64,000 nucleotides of DNA from Cymbomonas tetramitiformis. Lineage: Eukaryota; Chlorophyta; Pyramimonadophyceae; Pyramimonadales; Pyramimonadaceae. This document shows, in pieces, positions 56,177-64,000 of the stretch (position 1 is its first letter; every line of letters begins with the position of its first letter). The stretch is taken from NCBI GenBank assembly GCA_001247695.2, contig LGRX02025930.1:1-64000 (forward strand). The letters are read 5' to 3'. Made by a program: the position numbers and the translations under genes. Under the pieces are notes generated by a model. The model saw nothing but the letters and a program-made list of their open reading frames with translations. It was not told the origin of the DNA and did no database searches.

Positions 56177-59100
56177 ATGGCAACATCTACACGAGCTCGC
56201 AAGCGCCTATTGAAGGATTCCGACTTGGACGCCTCAATACGGCTTATAGATACGGTTCGGGACACCCCAACCGCTAGCACCCCGCCCGTGGTGCCCCCTG
56301 TTGCTTCCAGCAACTCCGACACCGCTGTCGCGTTGCGGAAGCACCTTGTTGACCAACGACATGCCGCGGTCGACATGGTCTACAAGGGGCGTTTACATCG
56401 GGCTTGGGCCAAGGGTATCCGCGAGGATATCCTTGGTTCCAAGAAACATCATTATCGTGGTATTGACGACGCGGACCGCCTCTCCGAGCTGGTGGTGCAG
56501 CTGAAAGGAAGTGTGAAATATATATATATATATATAGTGAATATATATATATATATGCACGCAGGTGATGAAAGTTGTGCAGTGATGCTCACGGGTTTCA
56601 CAGTCACGAAAAGTGACTTCGTGATGAGATAATAAAATAACTTGGGTGTTTTATTATCGGTCGGCTGGCAAGATGCAAGTGACACCACAGGGCGAGGGGT
56701 GTCACAGGAAGAGACAGTCACCCCCAGTTTATGGGGGGGGCGAAAGTCTGTCTCTCCATGACACCACCTCACCCCGAAGGCGTGAGGTGCCAAGATGCAA
56801 GCCAGCAAAGCCGGGTCTAACATCCTACGGTTGGCCACAAAGGCAAAACCCTAAAAAACAAGCATCTTCTGGGACCTTAAGAGGTCTTTTCCAACTTAGC
56901 TAGTGTGGCTCCGCCGCGTTGCGTGGTCTCTTGCAAGGCTCTATATCGATATTTCCGATAACCGATACTATCGATATATCGTATCTATCGCCGATTATCG
57001 GATTGCAATGTCTAACTATCGATTGTGCAGGTTTTGGTGTTCCATATTTAATTTATAACAAAAAACATATAAATGTCCAAGTAATCGATTATTTATCGAT
57101 TGTGCCGATTGTCGATACCGTTTTTCGGATATCGGATTGTATCGATACCGAAAAACCAAACCGATATAGAGCCCTGGTCTCTTGATGCGTGCTCTAGGGG
57201 CTTATGCCCATGCATGTGCTGTGGGGATGACTACTCCCACAGGCCAGCCGGCAAATCTAGTCCCAGCAATCGAGGGTGGACGGCGGCGTAGCTCTCGATG
57301 GTGAACGAAGTCGAGCGCCGCCACGGACGTTGTCATCCAACGCCCACGCGATGCGGTGCGACGATGCGTGGCACCAACAGAGCGAGTGCGGGGACGTGGA
57401 CACCCCGAGGGGGGCGGCGAAGGTGGAAAATGCGGCGTGGTTCCACTCTGCCGCACACAAGTGCGAAAGCAAAGAGGAAAAGCGGTGGGATGAGGGCTGC
57501 AGCACCACCAAACACCACCAGGCAGTGGCCAAGGGGCACGCAGGGTGGAGGGAAGAGTGGAGGATGCTGCGGGGTGAGCTCGTAGTGGTCAAAGCTCATG
57601 TCGACGATGGGGTTGATGGACTCGATTTTGGTGTCTGGTGCATAAGCACCACCAGACACCACCAGACCGTAGCCAGGGGTAAGTTCTCGTCGTCGAATCA
57701 CCTGCTGCGCGGAGGCAACTGCAGAAATGCGCGAACGCTGACGACACGAAGCCATGGCCGCTGTAAGCTGGAAAATCTGGAGCTCAACACTTAGGGTTCC
57801 CAAACGAAAACGTAACTTTCGCCAAAAATAACCAAATCGAACGATGGAAAAGTCAATCTGGGGTAGATTCCCGCGGGGAAGACGGTGGTGACGTCAAAAA
57901 CGTCGTGCGATAAGCCAATTTTGCTGCTGTTGAGGTGCTGCTGGCCAGAGCGTAAAGTGAAATAGATGGGGACGACGTAGTCGAGAATGATGGTGATAAA
58001 CGTGCGTTGCGCACGAAAAAGATTGGGCGTTGCGCTCAAATGAAAAAGGAGCCGGTGCCGTTGCAGCACGTACGGGAAAATGGCGGTGAGATGCGCTCGA
58101 CCGGGTAGAGTGGCGTTCCGCCACGGAATACCGCGTTCCGCGGGATCAAATACGGGAATGATTGCGATAAACGTGCGTTGCGCACGAAGAAGAGAGAGCG
58201 TTGCGCCCAAAGAAATAATAGCCGGTGCCGTTGCAGCACGTACGGGGAAATTGCGGCGATGTGCAACGTTGCGTTACTGTGTCGGCCGGGGAGAGTAACG
58301 TTGCGTCACTGAATACCGCGTTGCGCGGGATCAAAATGATAGCGAAAATAAACGCGAGAAGCCACCAGCTAGTGGTAACCCATAACCTGAAAAGGAAGTG
58401 TGAAATATATATATAGTGAATATATATATATATATATGCACGCAGGCAAAGAAAGCTGTGCAGTGGCTCGCACGGGTTTCGCAGTCAAAAAGATGAGATA
58501 ATAAAATAACTTGGGTGTTTTATTATCGGTCGGCTGGCAAGATGCAAGTGACACCACAGGGCGAGGGGTGACACAGGAAGAGACAGTCACCCCCAGTTTA
58601 TGGGGGGGGCGAAAGTCTGTCTCTCCATGAGCAGCTTCGTACCGAGTTTCAGTCTGCTGGGATGGATTTGGCTCCCTTTGACCTCGACGACCCCACCTCT
58701 CTGGTTATCGAGAAGGTTAATGGGCTTCTCTACGACGTGTTGGCCCTCGTCGTGGAGCGCAACTCCGTGGCTGCTTCTCCATCTTCTAGAGTTTTTTGCC
58801 TAGCACTTAGCTTTTTCTCTAGATGTCACCCTGCTGATAAGTGGGTTGAGCCCCTTTGTGGGCGCGCTATAGCAGTGGGAGTAGCCCCTGGTGTTTTCAC
58901 TAGCCTGCTTTGCAGGGATACCGCACTCTCAGGACTTTGTCCCCTTTGCTAGCGTAAATGTTTTATTATTATTATTATTTTCGTGGCGGACACCTGGCTT
59001 CGCGGTACGGACTCCTCGGCTGACCGAGATGGACGTCGCGCCCTTGTCGACATTATCAAGGGGAGCGTGCCTGCCGCGCTACGTGAGAGCCACCAGCAAG

Positions 59101-60752
59101 AGCACGCGGCTCTACGTTATCCCGCAGGCGTTGACCCGCAGCCCATCTTGGCTCGTGAGCAACGTCTGGTGCGGGATAACCGCGCTTCTGACTGGCAGCC
59201 CACCGACGAGACCCGCAAGTTGTCGCTCTACAACCGCCTCGACCCGATCTTCTACGCGGCGGTGAAGGTGCGGTACCCGCTTGCGGGTGACCTCGGCGGG
59301 GTCACTCTCCGCTCGCTTCAGGCCCTCGTCGTGGCCATCTTTCAGGCCTGGGCGCAGTCGGACGATGGGGTGGCAGTGCGTGAGAAGCAGACGCTGGGGG
59401 CGGGCGGTAAGCCCTCCGCGCTTATCACGTCGTCTGAGTACGCCGTTCTCCTCGACGAGATCGCCGCCTTGAAGGCGCTCGTGCGAGACAATCGTGCGGG
59501 CGCGGTTCAGCGACAGCAGCAGCCACAACCGCGCGGTAAGCAGCATCCGCGAGGCCATCGGGTGGGTGTGCACGCGGCACCGCCTGTGGGGTTCGACAGG
59601 GACAACATGAAGGCGAAGCCCCTTTGCCACCGTTGCCGCAAGGCGGGCAAAGGGGACGCCTATCACGCGTACCGCGACTGCCCTCTTGGTGGGCGCCAGC
59701 ATTCGTCGGCCACGGCAGCGGCCTTCTGCATTCCTATTGAGGAGGAGGATGCGGAGGGTCTCCACACTCTGGCGCTTGTGCAGGTCTTCCAGGAGGCTGC
59801 GGATGATGGTCCGGAGGCCTTCGCCCGTGCGGCGTCGGCTTACGGTCCTCCCGCTGTGCTTTCCGCGGGCGGGGTTGGCGGCATCGACGTGTCGGCCTAC
59901 GGCTTCAGCGTGCAGCCTGCGGCCGACGGCGCGGACGACGAGGACATCTTGCGGCGGCTTGATGCCCTCACCACTGAGGTTCAGGCCGCCCAAGAAAAGG
60001 TACACTACACTCACGCATCCTTTGTTCCTGGGAGTGCGGTTGAGGGGCATGCGTCGGCTCTGGTGTGTGGCCCTACCGCTGCGGCGGGGATCACACCGGA
60101 GGGGCAGGTTCCGGCAGGTGGTGCGGCGGCACCGGCGTCCGCCGTGCCGGCCCCTGCTATGCCTGTCTCGCAGGTGAAGGATGTACAGCCCGCGCCAACT
60201 CAATCGGCGCGGGTGACCACCACGGAGGCGACATGCGGTGAGTTCGGAGGCTTCGTGCAGACGGTTAATCACGCCGCCGTCCACCCGACTGACCTGACAG
60301 GCTATGACACCGACGACTACGAGGATTTCGCCGACGGTACTTTCGCGGTGAAGCCGCGAGCTCCGGCAAGTACTATCGGGTGCGGTGTGCCGCCTTTCGG
60401 CTTTGGCACGCCGGCAATCGGCGCTCTCGCGGTGCTTTCTCTCTTGTGCATTTCTTTTGCAGGTGTGGCTGTTTCGGCTTCCACAGCTTCTGCTGTGTCG
60501 GCGTGTGCACCGGCTACGGAGATGCCTTCGCCTGGTGGTGATCTCGATTGGGAGACTCCGTCATTTTACTTTACGAATGATTTAGTTGAATCGGTGATGC
60601 CGGCTCAGGGTCTCTTGTTGACTGACGATGTGCCACAGCTTCAGCCGCCCGAGCCTCCTGACAGACTGAGCTTTCTAGCATTTCAGGATTTAGCTCACTC
60701 AGGCGGATTTGGGCTTCGGCATGGCATTTTATTACGGTATGGCATTACATGA
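56177..60752 (+). pseudogene. Gag-like gene, split by a nested LTR element
   Basis: N-terminal part: ATG at 56177, MATSTRARKRLLKDSDLD, to GAGCTGGTGGTGCAGC at 56501. The reading resumes at 58636 in the same frame (LRTEFQSAGMDLAPFDLDD). A third open block, 58983-60752 (589 codons), holds ADTWLRGTDSSADRDGRRAL, a capsid-like helical region (YAAVKVRYPLAGDLGG, VVAIFQAWAQ), and a zinc knuckle at residues about 214-233: CHRC then HAYRDC, spacing C-x2-C-x9-H-x4-C, longer than the usual x4. Its C-terminal half is Ala/Pro-rich. About 190 bp between 58790 and 58983 do not fit and contain a stop. A further shift near 60715 leads to a Tyr/Gly-rich tail (YYGAGFFTSYYGMDF) to about 60860. Role: particle protein of the LTR element. 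Confidence 0.65.
56502..58630. mobile_element. 2.1-kb LTR element nested in gag, no coding domains
   Basis: LTRs 56502-56761 and 58388-58630 are about 90 percent alike, sharing GGAAGTGTGAAATATATA, GGGTGTTTTATTATCGGTCG and GTCTGTCTCTCCATGA. GCAGC flanks both sides (56497-56501, 58631-58635). Removal joins gag in frame (VVQ to LRTEF). Interior 56762-58387 has no RT or gag motif. It contains TATCGATA-rich sequence (56940-57170) and a 171-bp tandem duplication (57994-58335) with GTGCGTTGCGCAC hairpins. A small non-autonomous (TRIM/LARD-like) element. Confidence 0.82.
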
Positions 60753-60959
60753 GAGCGGACCTCTGGATGTGGAGCACTACTACGGTGCTGGCTTCTTTAC
60801 TTCCTATTATGGAATGGACTTCCGTGAGGCCACCGCTGACTACTTTGGTACTGTCGATTGACTTCTTGCTCACTCTGGAGGCACGCCAACATGGTGGTGT
60901 GCAGAACTCTTGTGACCTCAAAGACTTCTTCAATCTGGTTTATGTTTTGCTTTGACTAC

Positions 60960-61188
60960 TTTATATTCTTCAAATTGACTTGCTAGCACGGTTCCTTTCA
61001 CTTGTTTAGCGGTGCCTTAATTGCCCGCATGCTTCTGCTCTCGTGCTACCTAGAGGTTTCCAATTTGTGTATCAGAATAGCACAGTTGGATTGGCAGTTA
61101 GACTTGTCACCTAGCTTCTGCCCTAACACTTACATCTTACATTTTCTGACTCTCCTAGTCAGTCACCACCCACAGTGCTGGGGTGGTG
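60960..61188 (+). other. Gag-element 3' leader before the 3' LTR
   Basis: About 230 bp between the gag tail and the 3' LTR. A short frame (61002-61274) has no domain. No clear polypurine tract; GGGGTGGTG is the closest purine-rich run. Confidence 0.4.
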
Positions 61189-61430
61189 TGCTGAAATCTG
61201 CGATAGGCAGCCCTGACTGGGAGTCCCGGTCAGGCCCCTATGACAGATCCCTAGGACCAACACTGGACTGCTGACTGATCTGTAGGTTCGTACTGTGACA
61301 CACGCGGTGTCACAGGTAGGCTAGACTCCGAGACCGTCCGAGACCGTTCCGGGTATATCTAGCTTAGGGTTTATTTATTTTATACAGTTTATCCACACGA
61401 GTACGGGACTTTCTGATATCTAGTGTACCT

Positions 61431-61686
61431 TGTGTGAGATATAATATAACGTATTATATCGGGCGCAGTGGAAGCGTGGTGGGCCCATAACCTGTGAGAT
61501 ATAATATAACGTATTATATCGGGGCGGTCACTGAATAGTTTTCATACAAGTGTAAACTGATTTTAAAGATAAACGAATATAAGGTGTCTGTGACCTAGGG
61601 ATCTGTCACCTAGTACTGTACGAGTACTGGTACAGCTAACGGGAGTCAGATAAGTTATGACCTACGGGTCACTGAATCCAGCACCT
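61431..61686. repeat. Insertion private to the 3' LTR
   Basis: Absent from the 5' LTR and from the 34-kb fragment. It starts with two copies of GTGAGATATAATATAACGTA plus TTATATCGGG (61434 and 61494), followed by unique sequence with GTACTG/CAGTAC-like short palindromes. No TIR or target duplication was found. Confidence 0.6.
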
Positions 61687-61700
61687 TGGACATTCCGGTA

Positions 61701-61810
61701 TCGCATGTTGTCCAGTGCATGCTTGAAGCGAAGACGCGTCCTCTCAGAACAGTTCGTTCTTCAAGAACTTGTCTTGCTTCGCCATCGAGATGCCGTATGT
61801 ACGCATATGA
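61701..61810 (-). repeat. Dispersed repeat R, right half
   Basis: Reverse complement of about 18535-18640, sharing GTTCTTGAAGAAC and CTTCGCTTCAAGCATG. Begins with the TCGCA target copy. Confidence 0.75.
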
Positions 61811-62087
61811 ACAAAAATGCAACAAAAAAATCTACCGGGACTCGCCGAGTACGAAAGCATCATGCACAAATAAATAATTCGAGTAATATTCTGTAATAAA
61901 AATTGCGGGACGACTTACGTGTCGCTTACGTGTCGCTTACGTGGTACATTTCAGACGTGACGTGGCAATAACTTTTAGACGACGAAAATTGTGTCAAAAT
62001 GAAGGTTATTAGACGACGATCGAGATTCATTTATTCCCAATAGTCTGTTCAGGGGTCACATATGCTGCGGGACTGCAAGTCTCCTTA

Positions 62088-62568
62088 CAGTAAGAGTCAA
62101 CCAATAAGAAAACAGAGATTTCGGGGTCAGCCCCCTCCCCCCCAGCTTCGGTACCTAAGAGAGCCGACGAAATAAGAGAAAACCGCTTATTTTGCCAGCT
62201 AGCTTTTCTCATTCTTAAGAGTGAAAAATCAGTTTTCTCGTATTGGATTCGCAGCACATCCTCACTTCGAAAAAACCGCCCACTACCGTGATGGACGACG
62301 CGACACGTTCACAATTGCGGTAAGTTATTAGTGATGTTAGGGAAGGTCTACTCGCACAAGATGACTTTTCGAACATCAAAGCCGTACTTATTTTGCTATA
62401 TTTTAAGAAAATGTCCTGGGGTCTAGCCAGCCTCCATATTTCTTATTTTTGCCAATCTCTTAACTTTTAAAACCAGCCAGCTTTTCTCCTAAACTTGTGA
62501 CCCCCCCCCAAAAAAAAAAGCTGGCTGGTTTCTTAACGTAGCTTTCTCTTATTGGTTGACTCTTACTG
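62088..62568. mobile_element. 481-bp Tc1/mariner-type MITE
   Basis: Ends CAGTAAGAGTCAACCAATAA and its exact complement, flanked by TA (62086-62087, 62569-62570). Interior T-rich with CCAGC(C/T) and a C-run. The TIR tip CAGTAA and interior motifs relate it to the 55404 element. Confidence 0.88.
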
Positions 62569-62640
62569 TATGCGTTGAACAAGGATGGATCCATCAATGT
62601 GACTTGGGTGGACAAACAAAATAAGAATGACAATAGGAAT

Positions 62641-63566
62641 ACCGTGTCCTCTTTATTGATTTTCAAAATTAAATAAATATTTGGATTTTTCTACGTCTTA
62701 AGGAATAATTAAGAAAATAAATTAATGTATCGCATTTAAAAGCAATAAAACAAGGAATAGTTACAAAAATATATAAATATCCGACGCTCGCGAGTGTATA
62801 AAACAATAAAGTGGGTAAATATATAAAGATATGTCCGACTCAATGATAAACATAAAATAAGCGATAATTAAATCTGGGTTCAACAATACGGGTACGGCAG
62901 ATATCCCATACGTGTATCCATACGTATGAGATGGAGACCATTTTCATTCGAGATGGAGACCAGGTATAACTATGATAATAGTGCTAGGTAGCTGGGAGAC
63001 CTTCTATGTATTTTGCAGACACACTGATATTGTCGGCCAAAATTATTGATTTGACGGATTTATTCGTTCCGTATCTCTCGTGTGTCCATAGTGCCTCTGC
63101 TATGCTGGAGTATTGAAGATTAAATTCTGCACTGTGCAAACCCGAAATGTATACGGTGTCGGCATCCATCCATCATCCACAGGTGCATATTGTCGACCAA
63201 TATTGATTTGATTTATTCGTTCCGTGTCTCTCGTGTGTTCATAGTGCCTATGCTGTGCTGGAGTATTGAAGATTAGATTTGAGGTATGAATATTTATTTA
63301 TATTTACCGTTATTTGTGGCCACAGACAACAAACAAAAAACTAACAACAATGATCGAATGTAATTAAGTCTTGGTAGCAAATATTGTGAATCGATAAACG
63401 ACAAACAATAAAGTCGGATAATTAAATAAATATAACTTGGTCGTAGGTATCATAAAACAAATAAGAATACCGAATTTAAATAAGTTTTCGTGCTCAAACC
63501 CTTATTGCTGAAAATACTTTATTGCTGGCCGGGAGGGGGGGATAAAATCAATAAAGAGGACACGGT
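62641..63566. mobile_element. 0.93-kb AT-rich element with 23-bp inverted ends
   Basis: ACCGTGTCCTCTTTATTGAT plus TTT (62641-62663) is the exact complement of 63544-63566. Inside, a roughly 95-bp block with TTTATTCGTTCCGT and GCTGGAGTATTGAAGATTA is duplicated (63045-63125 and 63200-63281). No transposase. The repeat ends may extend outward; no target duplication seen. Confidence 0.6.
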
Positions 63567-64000
63567 AACCAGAACCAGTTGGCTCAACTGCCACCACCTC
63601 CTCAGAGGGAGCCTGCCTAGAAACCGTCGAAGTTGCCAGAATGCTGGGTTGTATAATATGTATATAGTGTATCAATTGCCCCTGGCCCAAATTTTTCCTA
63701 AATTCACCTATATTTTTTTTTGATATTTTTCCATGAAGCACCTATATTTTTCCTCCTTTTTTTCGAAGGCACCTATATTTTCCCTAAATTTTTTGTTCTA
63801 AAATGAGCATGCGGGCCCCAAACACTCCCAAATTTCGCCGAAATCGTTTGCGGTGTGCGGATGCGCAAACAGTGGTTGGGGAACTACCTTCAATCGTTGG
63901 GCAGGCTTGATCTTCGTTTCTTTCGTCAAACGAATACCCGCTCCTGCACGTTTTGTTCAACTAGGGGATTTCCCCCTTACAACTCTATCTCGTTCATGCG
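63567..64000. other. Window end, no gene recognised
   Basis: Three copies of CACCTATATTTTTTCC-like sequence at 63705-63785, then moderate-GC sequence to the edge that might be exonic but has no recognisable frame within the window. Confidence 0.4.

Larger units (their letters stand above)
55175..61700 (+). mobile_element. 6.5-kb gag-only LTR retrotransposon
   Basis: 5' LTR 55175-55777 and 3' LTR 61189-61700 share TGCTGAAATCTG at the start, about 230 bp of near identity, and TTGGA(T/C)ATTCCGGTA at the end. TCGCA flanks both sides (55170-55174, 61701-61705), a 5-bp target duplication. The host sequence is repeat R. The interior carries one gag-like gene (56177-60752) and no RT, protease or integrase, as in non-autonomous gag-only elements. 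Each LTR holds a private insertion: 347 bp in the 5' LTR and about 260 bp in the 3' LTR. Confidence 0.85.

Noticed and set aside
57276..57803. Overlapping GC-rich ORFs inside the nested 2.1-kb LTR element
   Set aside because: Open on both strands, no gag or pol motif, consistent with base composition only.

Overview
This is eukaryotic nuclear DNA. Protein-coding genes are split by short GT-AG introns, and most of the 64 kb is transposable elements and satellites nested in one another. A four-cNMP-domain protein kinase G, a chromodomain Ty3/gypsy element carrying DNA methyltransferase domains, and tnp2-type transposons together suggest a large, repeat-rich algal genome. A green alga of prasinophyte type is my best guess; that is inference, and I have no species-level evidence.

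Layout. 1-7.36 kb: the 3' part of a decayed Ty3/gypsy element whose polyprotein runs RT, RNase H, Dam-like (NPPY) methyltransferase, integrase, chromodomain, C5 cytosine methyltransferase. It is followed by a polypurine tract and a probable LTR. 7.36-17.22 kb: a second unit with the same polypurine-tract/LTR junction, filled by His/Cys- and Ala/Cys-rich repeats and a four-copy higher-order satellite. Two small inverted-repeat elements are inserted in it. 17.2-22 kb: an LTR with a primer-binding-site-like sequence, then gene-poor DNA. 21.96-33.45 kb: an old palindromic element interrupted by a 10,595-bp DNA transposon with 18-bp TIRs and a 3-bp target duplication. That transposon carries an eight-exon tnp2-like transposase, a divergent four-exon companion gene, and a dense field of a CGTATGGAC-type motif. 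33.5-46.5 kb: mostly element fragments. They include an inverted LTR fragment, a 1.4-kb TIR element with a SAM-like ORF, a hAT-type MITE, a decayed beta-class DNA methyltransferase-like gene with another TIR element inside its intron, and mirrored 30-bp repeat arrays.

47.2-52.3 kb: the one clear host gene, a 17-exon cGMP-dependent protein kinase on the minus strand (929 aa). All exon phases close, and there are four cNMP-binding domains, an AGC kinase and an acylation-type N-terminus. 54.9-61.8 kb: a nested stack in which a dispersed repeat is split by a 6.5-kb gag-only LTR element (TSD TCGCA). That element holds a Tc1-type MITE in its 5' LTR and a 2.1-kb LTR element inside gag. 61.8-64 kb: another TA-flanked MITE and an inverted-repeat element.

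Except for the kinase, the genes act on DNA mobility (reverse transcription, integration, transposition) or apparently on DNA methylation. Many are broken by frameshifts and stops. Several insertions can be dated relative to each other because empty sites are preserved in other copies within the window.
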